Assembly: GCA_052118065.1 (NCBI GenBank)
Contig: JBQKHY010000005.1
Span: 1-64,000, forward strand
Source of the DNA: Ruminococcoides sp052118065
Lineage (GTDB): Bacteria > Bacillota > Clostridia > Oscillospirales > Acutalibacteraceae
Direction of reading: 5' to 3'
Length of the DNA stretch: 64,000 nt
Shown: in pieces, positions 26,018 through 33,948 of the stretch
Position numbering within the stretch: position 1 is the stretch's first letter
Layout: each line of letters opens with the position of its first letter
Made by a program: the position numbers and the translations under genes
Notes under the pieces: generated by a model
The model's input: only the letters and a program-made list of their open reading frames with translations
Databases searched by the model: none
What the model was told of the DNA's origin: nothing

Positions 26018-26230
26018 TTAGACCATAATTTTTTGAGCCATTTCTTTACTGATGGCTACTCTTGTTTCCTTAACATTAACGATAATGTTACCACCTACTG
26101 AGTTAATTACTGTAACATTACCACCTACTACAAATCCTAGGTCAGCAAGATGTTTCTTCATTTCAGGTGTGCCACCTACTCTTTTGATAATGTTCTGTTC
26201 ACCCGGGTTTAGAAATGTTAATGGCATCAT
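26018..26230 (-). CDS. feoA: FeoA-domain protein (first copy)
   Basis: 70 residues from the ATG at 26230; an ATG at 26227 is equally possible, while one at 26236 sits directly on AGAGGG. LTFLNPGEQNIIKRVGGTPE, then KKHLADLGFVVGGNVTVINS and GGNIIVNVKETRVAISKEMA follow the FeoA pattern with a different sequence from the second copy. First gene of the feo operon, behind the strongest operator cluster of the window. Confidence 0.9.
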   Translation of the reverse strand: MMPLTFLNPGEQNIIKRVGGTPEMKKHLADLGFVVGGNVTVINSVGGNIIVNVKETRVAISKEMAQKIMV

Positions 26231-26262
26231 AATCATCCCTCTAATTCATATGGTTTTTACGA

Positions 26263-26334
26263 TTAGCTTAAACTAATTTAAATTAGTTTAAGCTAACCTA
26301 TAAGTCTAAATAAAAGGTTAGCACCAGCTAACCT
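26263..26334 (-). promoter_or_regulatory. feo operator cluster in the leader
   Basis: A perfect 34-bp palindrome at 26263-26296 contains two TTAG-N6-CTAA boxes. A second palindrome AGGTTAGC-ACCA-GCTAACCT lies at 26315-26334. All share TTAG-N6-CTAA and lie between the -10 box and the feoA start. They look like sites for a dimeric iron-dependent repressor; the TTAG/CTAA words recall DtxR/IdeR-type operators. Confidence 0.75.
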
Positions 26335-26341
26335 ACACTTA

Positions 26342-26370
26342 ATTATATAGTTAGCTAATGCTAATGTCAA
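26342..26370 (-). promoter_or_regulatory. main feo promoter with operator in the spacer
   Basis: Minus strand TTGACA (26365-26370), 17 bp, TATAAT (26342-26347), a consensus sigma-A promoter. The spacer holds the box TTAG-CATTAG-CTAA at 26351-26364, so bound repressor would block polymerase. A weaker box (TTAG-N6-CTTA) is at 26427-26440. Confidence 0.85.
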
Positions 26371-26517
26371 CAACAAAATCTGAATTTTTCCCATATAGAC
26401 TGATTTTCAGCATATTATTAAATAAGTTAGTCATAGCTTACTATACCTATTGTACATTTTTACAAATCTAGTTTCATATTAAATTATGAAAATTAAAACA
26501 CCTTTAGAAACAAAAAA

Positions 26518-26543
26518 TCCCTGCAACTTCCTTGTTGCAGGGA
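26518..26543 (-). terminator. terminator of the rlmA-pyk-aroK operon
   Basis: A perfect 10-bp stem TCCCTGCAAC/GTTGCAGGGA with a T6 tail on the minus strand. Confidence 0.9.
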
Positions 26544-26549
26544 TGAAAA

Positions 26550-27047
26550 TTATTTTATCATATCAAGTATTTTGCTAACAACCTTATCAATCTTGCTATT
26601 CTGCTTAACTTCAACTGTAATGTCGGCATATTCTCTGTACTTTGGCATACGCTTTTCGTACAAAGTATCAAGGGTATCATCCTTTTCCATAGCGATACCT
26701 CTTGTATCAATGTTCTTTACTCTGCGTTTAATCTCAGGTAAAGGAACATCAATAAATACACACTTGCTGTCTTTCAAAAGATTTTTCATAGCACTGTCGG
26801 AAAAAACCATTGAACCACCTGTTGCAATAACTGTGTTGTCAATGTTCAGTTCCTCACCCACAATGCCCTCAATCTTCAAAAATTCGCTAACACCTTTTTT
26901 GTCAATAATATCTTGTAATGTAGTTTTTTCTCTGTCGCTGATTAAGTTATCAGTATCGACAAAGTCGTATCCCAGCCTCTTTGCAAGGATTACCCCTATT
27001 GTACTTTTACCACTGCCTGGCATACCTATCAAAACTATATTATTCAT
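26550..27047 (-). CDS. aroK: shikimate kinase
   Basis: 165 residues. The P-loop is GMPGSGKST (8-16), then FVDTDNLISDRE (shikimate-binding Asp), IATGGSMV (the GGG-type loop, here GGS) and a lid with RGIAMEKDD. It phosphorylates shikimate in chorismate synthesis, which feeds the trp operon in this window. It starts 2 bases after pyk with no clear ribosome binding site, so it is probably translationally coupled. It is the last gene of the operon. Confidence 0.88.
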   Translation of the reverse strand: MNNIVLIGMPGSGKSTIGVILAKRLGYDFVDTDNLISDREKTTLQDIIDKKGVSEFLKIEGIVGEELNIDNTVIATGGSMVFSDSAMKNLLKDSKCVFIDVPLPEIKRRVKNIDTRGIAMEKDDTLDTLYEKRMPKYREYADITVEVKQNSKIDKVVSKILDMIK

Positions 27048-27049
27048 AC

Positions 27050-28483
27050 TTAAATATCTCTTATAACTAGAGTGTCAGTACCTGCTCTGTTTAATGCACG
27101 AGTTGAAGTTAGAACAATAACTGTGTCACCTTTCTTAACAAGACCTGTTTCTAGTGCTTTCTTTTTACTTTGATTTGTGATTTCTTCAATAGTCTTTTTC
27201 TCATCACAAAGAATAGGAACAATACCCCAATATAGGCAAAGTTTCTTGCATACTGTTTCATCAGTAACAACTGCAATAATAGGACACTTTGGTCTAAAGT
27301 GAGCCATAATTCTTGGTACATGACCTGTTGCTGACTCTACAATAATTGCCTTTGCACCAATGTTTTCGGCAATTTGCTTTGCACTGTAACATAGGTTCTG
27401 ACGAAGTGAAGAACCGATTTCATATGTCTGAATTAAGGACTCTAGGTTTGAGAATTCTCTATGTGCTTCAGCTTCTTCACAAATAGATGATAGAGCCTTA
27501 ACACTTTCTACAGGATACATACCGGCAGCAGATTCACCACTAAGCATAACTGCTGAAGTACCGTCATAAACTGCATTAGCTACATCGGAGATTTCTGCTC
27601 TTGTAGGTCTAGGACAAGTAGTCATACTTTCAAGCATCTGAGTAGCAGTAATAACAAACTTACCTCTTAAAACTGTCTTAAAGATAAGTGCCTTCTGGAT
27701 TTCAGGAATTTCCATAAATGGAATTTCAACACCCATGTCCCCTCTTGCAACCATAATACCGTCGGATTCATCAAGAATTTCATCAATATCATCAACACCG
27801 GACTGACACTCAATCTTTGAGATAATACCGATATGTTCACCACCGATAGACTCAACATAGTCTCTTAGTGTACGAACATCATCACCGTTTCTGACAAATG
27901 ATGCTGCAATAACATTGATACCCATTTTGATACCAAAATCAATATCTTCTCTGTCTTTCTTACTAACATAAGGCATATCAATGTTGTAATCAGGAATATT
28001 GATACTCTTACGAGAACCAAGTTCACCACCAACAAGAACCTTACAAACAATTCTATCATCAAGTACTTTCTTGATTTGCATAGAAATTTTACCGTCATCA
28101 AGAAGTAACTTTAAATCTTTTGCCTTGTTGTATTTCATTAGCTTCTTAATAAGTTTAGGATAACTAATAGAAACACCCTCGTTGTTACCAACAACTTCAT
28201 CTCTAAAGAAAGTAAAGTCTTGACCTTCAACGATTTCTGTTTTGCCACCTTCAATGTGACCGATTCTTACTTCAGGACCTTTTGTATCCAAAAGAAGTGC
28301 CACATTCTTGCCACTTTCAGCAATAGCTTCTTTTACAGTAGCAAAAGTTTTTTCCAGTTCACCATAGTCACCATGTGACATATTGAAACGGGCAACATTC
28401 ATACCTGCATCAATCATCTTTAGGATAGTTTCCTTGTTATTACATGCAGGGCCAATAGTGCAAATGATTTTTGTTTGTCTCAT
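27050..28483 (-). CDS. pyk: pyruvate kinase
   Basis: 477 residues. TKIICTIGPACNNKETILKM, NVARFNMSHGDY and the signature IISKIECQSGVDDIDEILDE, then GIMVARGDMGVEIPFMEIPE and ATQMLESMTTCPRPTRAEIS. This is the standard three-domain form without the extra C-terminal PEP-utiliser domain of Bacillus. It makes pyruvate and ATP in glycolysis. Operon with rlmA upstream and aroK downstream. Confidence 0.97.
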   Translation of the reverse strand: MRQTKIICTIGPACNNKETILKMIDAGMNVARFNMSHGDYGELEKTFATVKEAIAESGKNVALLLDTKGPEVRIGHIEGGKTEIVEGQDFTFFRDEVVGNNEGVSISYPKLIKKLMKYNKAKDLKLLLDDGKISMQIKKVLDDRIVCKVLVGGELGSRKSINIPDYNIDMPYVSKKDREDIDFGIKMGINVIAASFVRNGDDVRTLRDYVESIGGEHIGIISKIECQSGVDDIDEILDESDGIMVARGDMGVEIPFMEIPEIQKALIFKTVLRGKFVITATQMLESMTTCPRPTRAEISDVANAVYDGTSAVMLSGESAAGMYPVESVKALSSICEEAEAHREFSNLESLIQTYEIGSSLRQNLCYSAKQIAENIGAKAIIVESATGHVPRIMAHFRPKCPIIAVVTDETVCKKLCLYWGIVPILCDEKKTIEEITNQSKKKALETGLVKKGDTVIVLTSTRALNRAGTDTLVIRDI

Positions 28484-28504
28484 AATCCTTGTACCTCACT
28501 TCTT

Positions 28505-29308
28505 TTATGGCTTTCTCAAAACTCTGACCTGACAGTCAACTGTTAAGTCCAACGAGTTAAGGGAAAATAGCCTTGATTTCTTCTCTTCCTTTATTCTATT
28601 AATATGCGGTGTCATAGTAAGCAAATTTTTTAAATCATCACCTTCTATATGAAGTTTAAAATCTATGTTACCTTGATACAATGTATCAAAAATATCACCA
28701 ACATCTTTTTGATGCTTATCTTGTTTGAAAACAGTATCATAAATCTGCTGTTTCAATTCAATTAAGTGTTTATTACCGGCAGTAACTTCTACCACTATAC
28801 CACCACTTTTTAGCACTCTAGAGTATTCTTCCGGTACTAAAAGTGAGAATATTGCCGTAATTGCATCTACACTGTTATCTTTTATAGGTAGATGGGAGGC
28901 AGTAGCAACTGCCCAATTTATATCTTTACTTCTGCTACAACACATTCTTACTGCATCTTTGGCAATATCTGTGCCGATAACATTAGCAAAATTAGTTCTT
29001 TCCTCAATACCACAAGTATAGTAGCCTTCTCCACAACCACAATCCAAGTAGCAATCAAAAGAACTGCAATACTCTTTAATTAGACTTGCAACTTTATCTA
29101 AAATTTTCTCATAATGACCATTTGACAAGAAATTCTTTCTTGCAAGTAGCATTTCTTTAGTATCTCCCGGATGTAAACTTTTCTTCTGTTGTACAGGCAA
29201 AAGGTTTACATAACCTTGCTTTGCATAATCAAAACAATGGTTGTTATCACATACAAGAGATTTTCCATTTAACTGTAAACTTTCCTTACAAATAGGACAA
29301 GTGAACAT
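28505..29308 (-). CDS. rlmA: 23S rRNA (guanine-N1)-methyltransferase, RlmA family
   Basis: 267 residues. An N-terminal zinc finger CPIC...CDNNHCFD precedes AKQGYVNLLPVQQKKSLHPG, typical of RlmA. The SAM-binding motif is CYLDCGCGEGYYT (about 85-97), with a later DAITAIFS block. RlmA enzymes methylate G745 or G748 of 23S rRNA; which base cannot be decided, and the G748 type affects tylosin binding. The ATG at 29308 is chosen because GAGGAG lies 10 bases ahead; a TTG at 29317 is too close to it. Confidence 0.85.
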   Translation of the reverse strand: MFTCPICKESLQLNGKSLVCDNNHCFDYAKQGYVNLLPVQQKKSLHPGDTKEMLLARKNFLSNGHYEKILDKVASLIKEYCSSFDCYLDCGCGEGYYTCGIEERTNFANVIGTDIAKDAVRMCCSRSKDINWAVATASHLPIKDNSVDAITAIFSLLVPEEYSRVLKSGGIVVEVTAGNKHLIELKQQIYDTVFKQDKHQKDVGDIFDTLYQGNIDFKLHIEGDDLKNLLTMTPHINRIKEEKKSRLFSLNSLDLTVDCQVRVLRKP

Positions 29309-29328
29309 ATTACCCAACTCCTCTGTTT

Positions 29329-29357
29329 ATTGTATCACGGGAAAGGTAATACTTCAA
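29329..29357 (-). promoter_or_regulatory. promoter of the rlmA-pyk-aroK operon
   Basis: Minus strand TTGAAG (29352-29357), 17 bp, TACAAT (29329-29334). Confidence 0.7.
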
Positions 29358-29382
29358 GATAAATTGAGGTTAAATAACAAAA

Positions 29383-29418
29383 AAACTACCCTAATTTTGG
29401 CAAAAATTAAGGTAGTTT
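29383..29418 (-). terminator. htpG terminator
   Basis: A stem of AAACTACC with GGTAGTTT extended by TTAATTTTT/AAAATTA pairing. On the minus strand it ends in a T7 tract. Confidence 0.85.
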
Positions 29419-29444
29419 AAAAATTTATTTTTATTTTTCAAAAA

Positions 29445-31340
29445 TTACTTCATCAATGATAGTACAAGTTCACTATATTCGGCAGTATTATCAATTTCAA
29501 GACCTGCCATTAGTTCAGCCTGTGCAAGAAGTAGTTTACAATAGGACTTTGCCTTTTCCATATCGGTATCAATATAGCCCATCATAGCCTTGATACTGTC
29601 ACTGTTAGGGTTGATTTCAAGTACTCTCTGTGCTTTCATACCACCCTCAGGGTTCATCTGTGCAAAGTACTTTTCCATTTCAAAGCTAACTCCACCCTTT
29701 GCAGTTAGTACAACAGGGTAATTCTTTAGCTTTTTACTTACAACAACATCAGCAACCTTGTCACCGAGAGTTTCTTTCATAAAGTTGATTGTACCCTCAC
29801 TCTGTGACTTTTCTTCTTCGGTTTCTTCCTTATTTTCTTCAGGTAAACCAAGGTCATCATTAAGAACTGAACGAATTTCCTTTTCGCCGTATTCTCTAAG
29901 TGACTGCATACAGAATTCATCAACTTCATCAGTCATATAAAGAATATCGTAGTCATTTTCCTTTAGAAGTTCAAGTACAGGTAGTCTGTCAATAGACTCA
30001 ATGCTTTCACCTGTAGCATAGTAAATATACTTCTGATCTTCCTTCATATTTTCAACATACTCTTTTAGAGTAATGTTCTTCTTTTCCTTAGCAGAATAGA
30101 ACATCAATAGGTCTTGTAGTTCACCCTTATGCATACCGTAATCAGCAACACAACCGTACTTTAGCTGAACACCAAATGCTGAATAGAACTTTTCATAATT
30201 TTCTCTATCCTTCTTTAGCATTGATGCAAGTTCGTTCTTAATCTTCTTTTCAAGAGTCTTTTCCATCTGTTTTAGAACTCTATCCTGTTGTAGCATTTCT
30301 CTTGAAATATTTAGAGATACATCAGGAGAATCAACAACACCCTTTACAAAACGGAAATGTTCAGGTAACAAGTCTTCACAGTTATCCATAATTAGAACAC
30401 CTGAAGAATAAAGTTGCAAACCTTTCTTGTATTCCTTAGTAAAGTAGTTAAATGGAGTTTTTGACGGAATAAATAGCATAGCCTTGTATGTTACAACACC
30501 CTCAACTGAAGTTGTAATAACCTTTAGTGGTGGGTTATAGTCCATAAACTTTTCCATATAGAAGTTGTTGTACTCTTCTTCTGTAACATCCTTCTTAGGC
30601 TTTTGCCAAATTGGAACCATTGAGTTTAGAGTTTCCTTTTCATAGTAGTCCTCATACTCAGGATGTTCCTTATCCTTACTGTCTTCCTTTACTCTGGACT
30701 TCTTCATTTCCATTTCAATTGGATAGTGGATATAGTCACTGTACTTCTTAATCAATGAAGATAACTTGTACTGTTCTAGGTACTCATCATAGTTTTCTTC
30801 ATCGGTATTGTCCTTTAACTTCATAATAATCTGTGTGCCAACTGTGTCTTTGTCACATTCTTCAATTGTGTAACCGTCAGCACCTGTTGACTGCCACTTA
30901 TAAGCCTTGTCACTACCGTACTTCTTAGTGATAACTGTGATTTCCTTAGCTACCATAAATGCAGAATAGAAACCTACACCGAACTGACCGATAATGTCAA
31001 TGTCTTCCTTATCATCCTTGCCCATTTCTTGCTTAAACTTATATGAACCTGAAGAAGCAATAACACCTAGGTTGTTTTCCAGGTCATCTTCATCCATACC
31101 GATACCATTATCACTAACTGTAATTGTACGGTTTTCTTTATCTGTACCGATTTCAATTTTGAAATCTTCTCTACTCATACCAACATTTTGGTCAGTTAAA
31201 CTCTTAAAACAAAGTTTGTCAATGGCATCACTTGCATTAGAAATAATTTCTCTTAGAAAAATATCTCTGTTTGTATAAATTGAATTAATCATAAGATCAA
31301 GTAGTCTTTTTGACTCTGATTTAAACTGTTTCTTAGCCAT
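29445..31340 (-). CDS. htpG: chaperone HtpG (Hsp90)
   Basis: 631 residues from the ATG at 31340; a TTG 9 bases earlier is less likely. The GHKL ATPase domain has LREIISNASDAIDKL, DNGIGM and GQFGVGFYSAFMVA. The middle and C-terminal dimerisation domains complete full family length. It folds client proteins under stress. A perfect CIRCE element in its leader puts it under HrcA. It stands alone between a terminator and its promoter. Confidence 0.97.
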   Translation of the reverse strand: MAKKQFKSESKRLLDLMINSIYTNRDIFLREIISNASDAIDKLCFKSLTDQNVGMSREDFKIEIGTDKENRTITVSDNGIGMDEDDLENNLGVIASSGSYKFKQEMGKDDKEDIDIIGQFGVGFYSAFMVAKEITVITKKYGSDKAYKWQSTGADGYTIEECDKDTVGTQIIMKLKDNTDEENYDEYLEQYKLSSLIKKYSDYIHYPIEMEMKKSRVKEDSKDKEHPEYEDYYEKETLNSMVPIWQKPKKDVTEEEYNNFYMEKFMDYNPPLKVITTSVEGVVTYKAMLFIPSKTPFNYFTKEYKKGLQLYSSGVLIMDNCEDLLPEHFRFVKGVVDSPDVSLNISREMLQQDRVLKQMEKTLEKKIKNELASMLKKDRENYEKFYSAFGVQLKYGCVADYGMHKGELQDLLMFYSAKEKKNITLKEYVENMKEDQKYIYYATGESIESIDRLPVLELLKENDYDILYMTDEVDEFCMQSLREYGEKEIRSVLNDDLGLPEENKEETEEEKSQSEGTINFMKETLGDKVADVVVSKKLKNYPVVLTAKGGVSFEMEKYFAQMNPEGGMKAQRVLEINPNSDSIKAMMGYIDTDMEKAKSYCKLLLAQAELMAGLEIDNTAEYSELVLSLMK

Positions 31341-31367
31341 TTTAATCAATCCCCTTTTAATTAATTT

Positions 31368-31394
31368 TTAGCACTCTCATCTTTAGAGTGCTAA
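31368..31394 (-). promoter_or_regulatory. CIRCE operator (HrcA site)
   Basis: TTAGCACTC-N9-GAGTGCTAA, an exact match to the CIRCE consensus. It sits 12 bases downstream of the -10 box of htpG, so HrcA would block initiation, with release on heat stress. Confidence 0.97.
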
Positions 31395-31405
31395 CTCTAT
31401 AAACT

Positions 31406-31434
31406 AATATACAACTAAGGACAGAGAAAGTCAA
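31406..31434 (-). promoter_or_regulatory. htpG promoter
   Basis: Minus strand TTGACT (31429-31434), 17 bp, TATATT (31406-31411), directly upstream of CIRCE. Confidence 0.85.
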
Positions 31435-31507
31435 GAATAAATATTAAAAAATATACATTTTATGAAAAATATACACAATACAGGGCATACTTTTAGTGGT
31501 GATGATT

Positions 31508-32602
31508 ATGATAGAAACTTTAAGCAAGTATAATGTTAAATTTACTGATGAATACTTTAATAAAGAAATTACTATTCCCGTAATTTACAGTGATGAATAC
31601 TTAAAATCTAAAACACTTGACCTTAACTTAGCCAGGTTATGTTGCACTTTCTGTTGTTGCAGTTATGATGAAGAATTTATGAAAAAGGCATTTTTAGATA
31701 CCGAATTTACCGATATTGAACTTCTCTACTTTAAGCCACAAGAAAATACTGCATCTATTGCTATAGCAAAAAGGGATAACAATGTATTTATTGTTATCAG
31801 AGGTACTTTAGGTGAAGAATGGTACAATAATTTTCGTACAGGACTTGAGGACACCCATCAAGGATATTACGACACAATAGGATTTTTAAAGCCACTTATT
31901 AGGAAGTACATTAACACAAGAAACAACATTATTTTTACCGGTCATTCTCGTGGTGGTGCTTTGGCAAATTTACTGGCATCAGAATTAATAAAAGATGGCA
32001 GAGAAAATGTATTTGCCTATACCTTTGCTTGTCCTAATGTTACTTCAAAGGATGACACCTACAGTCATAGGTTTTCCGATATATATAACTTTGTGTATGA
32101 AGATGACTTTATTACCCATTGTCCTCTCAGAGAATGGGGTTACAATAGATACGGTAACACAATTAAATTTAAGTTAAGGGATATTAACTACAAAAAGCTG
32201 AAAAAATCTTTCAATGAACTTTCAGGCAGTAACTTTGTATCTTTCAAAGATTGCAACGAAAGTGTGGATAACTTTATAGATACCACATTACACCTAGCAA
32301 GTAACCCTTATGAATACTACCACAAAGGATATTTAGTAGATGAAGAATATATCACCCTATACAAGTACTTTCAAATGATTTGTGATATTTTTAATGACAA
32401 GGAAAGTTTTTCTGCCGGTATAACACTACTTGCCACAAAGCTATCGGAATTTGCACCACTTACCGAATTTCTTTCAAGTGGTATTGATGTGCCTATGCTA
32501 CTTTCTCAAGGTAACGCAAACAACTCTTGTGCTATGTTTGCACATTCACCACTAACCTACCTTTCATTATTAAATACCCAGAAAATAAAATTGACCTCCT
32601 AG
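31508..32602 (+). CDS. lipase class 3-like alpha/beta hydrolase
   Basis: 364 residues from the ATG at 31508, with GGTGAT ahead; in-frame GTGs lie further up. The nucleophile elbow is IIFTGHSRGGALANLLASEL (Ser at about 147), preceded by VFIVIRGTLGEEWYNNFRTG as in fungal-lipase-type enzymes. The acid would be near EDDFITHCPLREWG and a His near HKGY. There is no signal peptide, so it is cytoplasmic or leaderless. A cluster of five cysteines (CCTFCCC) at about 45-51 is odd for this fold. The substrate is unknown. Its stop codon lies in the loop of the terminator. Confidence 0.75.
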   Translation: MIETLSKYNVKFTDEYFNKEITIPVIYSDEYLKSKTLDLNLARLCCTFCCCSYDEEFMKKAFLDTEFTDIELLYFKPQENTASIAIAKRDNNVFIVIRGTLGEEWYNNFRTGLEDTHQGYYDTIGFLKPLIRKYINTRNNIIFTGHSRGGALANLLASELIKDGRENVFAYTFACPNVTSKDDTYSHRFSDIYNFVYEDDFITHCPLREWGYNRYGNTIKFKLRDINYKKLKKSFNELSGSNFVSFKDCNESVDNFIDTTLHLASNPYEYYHKGYLVDEEYITLYKYFQMICDIFNDKESFSAGITLLATKLSEFAPLTEFLSSGIDVPMLLSQGNANNSCAMFAHSPLTYLSLLNTQKIKLTS

Positions 32603-32616
32603 TTGGAGGTCAATTT
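32588..32616. terminator. bidirectional terminator overlapping the lipase-like gene end
   Basis: A perfect 12-bp stem AAATTGACCTCC/GGAGGTCAATTT with the TAG stop of the upstream gene in the loop. It also serves the convergent EamA gene. Confidence 0.8.
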
Positions 32617-32624
32617 CTTATATT

Positions 32625-33533
32625 TTATTTAGCTTTTCTATTTTTAAACATCCACAAGTTATTGTTATAAGCAAACATAATAATTGCCATTAATATAATA
32701 ATTCCATAGCCGATAAATGAATAAACATCCGGTACATCACCGAAAACAATGAATCCTAAACCGGCAGCAAAAATAATTTGGCTATAATCATAAACAGAAA
32801 CTTCCTTAGCCGGTGCATAGGTATAAGCTGCTGTAATGCCAAACTGTCCACCGGCAGCAGAAAGACCTGCCATTATCAAAGCAAAGAACTGAAATGGTGT
32901 AAACATCTTAAAGTCCATTAGCATTAAAGGCAATAATATAACGGTACTAAATCCGGAGAAAAACAGCACTATAAAGCTACCCTTCTCACCTCTTGTGCCA
33001 AGAAGTCTAACCATTGTATAAGCAAAACCGGCACAAGCACCACCCACAAATCCGGCTAATGACGGAAACCAATCTGCATTTGAAAAGTCAGGCTTAATAA
33101 CAAACAATGCACCGATAAATGCACCAAACACAATTAAACCTTGTGGCAAAGTTAACCTTTCTTTTAATATTATAAATGAAAAGATAATTACAAAGAATGG
33201 TGACATTTTGTTAAGGATTGAGGCGTCACTAAGCACCAAATGGTCAATAGCATAGAAGTTGCACAAAATTCCAAACACCCCAAACAGTGACCTTAAAAAC
33301 AACGGTCCTAAGTTTTTAGGGTTAAAGTGAAAACTTTTTCTGTCCTTTAGCACCATAAACAAAGCAAAGAAAAACGCTACAAAGTTACGGAAAAATGCCT
33401 TTTCTCCTGTTGGCAAGTCACCTGACAATTTTACAAAGAAATTCATAAAGGCAAAGCAAAATGCTGACAATATAATATAGATAACACCTTTATACTTTTT
33501 ATTAATTTTCAAAACTCCACTTCTTTTCCACAA
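32625..33533 (-). CDS. EamA/DMT-family transporter
   Basis: 302 residues with ten predicted membrane segments in two EamA halves (first from about residue 18; second from about 160, GFVGGACAGFAYTMVRLLGT). It exports a small metabolite; the substrate is unknown. The start is uncertain: a TTG at 33533 has no ribosome binding site, while GGAG at about 33520 lies only 2 bases ahead of a TTG at 33512. It is divergent from the trp T-box promoter, so a role in amino acid export is conceivable but unsupported. Confidence 0.8.
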   Translation of the reverse strand: MWKRSGVLKINKKYKGVIYIILSAFCFAFMNFFVKLSGDLPTGEKAFFRNFVAFFFALFMVLKDRKSFHFNPKNLGPLFLRSLFGVFGILCNFYAIDHLVLSDASILNKMSPFFVIIFSFIILKERLTLPQGLIVFGAFIGALFVIKPDFSNADWFPSLAGFVGGACAGFAYTMVRLLGTRGEKGSFIVLFFSGFSTVILLPLMLMDFKMFTPFQFFALIMAGLSAAGGQFGITAAYTYAPAKEVSVYDYSQIIFAAGLGFIVFGDVPDVYSFIGYGIIILMAIIMFAYNNNLWMFKNRKAK

Positions 33534-33593
33534 ATATAAAATACATTCTCATTAATAAATTATATCATAATAAAAATTAGTGTCAATTTTCTC

Positions 33594-33622
33594 TTGACAT
33601 ATTTTTAATTTAGTTTTATAAT
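33594..33622 (+). promoter_or_regulatory. trp operon promoter
   Basis: TTGACA (33594-33599), 17 bp, TATAAT (33617-33622), a consensus sigma-A promoter that transcribes the T-box leader. Confidence 0.9.
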
Positions 33623-33639
33623 TTTAGTAGTTAAATAAT

Positions 33640-33915
33640 TTGTCACAAACCGTTGATTGAGAGTAAGTACATTTGATGGAGATTTATAGAGAGTTGTCGG
33701 AAGGTGCAAGACAATAATTAAAATCATTTGGAATGGACTCAAGAGGGCAGACTGAAATATTTTTATAAAGTAGGTACTGACGGAAACCTTGACCGTTACA
33801 GCAAGGAGTATGTGTTAGCATATGTAAAGTGGGTACTATTGTACCAATTTGGGTGGCACCGCAGAAGTTTATTACAGCTTTTGTCCCTTTATCTAGGGAC
33901 AAGGGCTTTTTTTTA
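33640..33915 (+). promoter_or_regulatory. tryptophan T-box riboswitch with terminator
   Basis: Stem I is closed by TTGAG (about 33657) with CTCAA (about 33738). It contains the AGTAAGTA internal loop, a GGTGCAAG distal segment and a specifier UGG (Trp) at 33734-33736 followed by A. The T-box sequence GGGTGGCACCGC is at 33851-33862. The terminator is TTGTCCCT (33881-33888) with AGGGACAA (33895-33902) and a T8 run. Uncharged tRNA-Trp would stabilise the antiterminator and switch on trpEGDCBA. Confidence 0.95.
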
Positions 33916-33948
33916 TTATAATTTTTACTAAAGAGAAAGGAGAAACCT

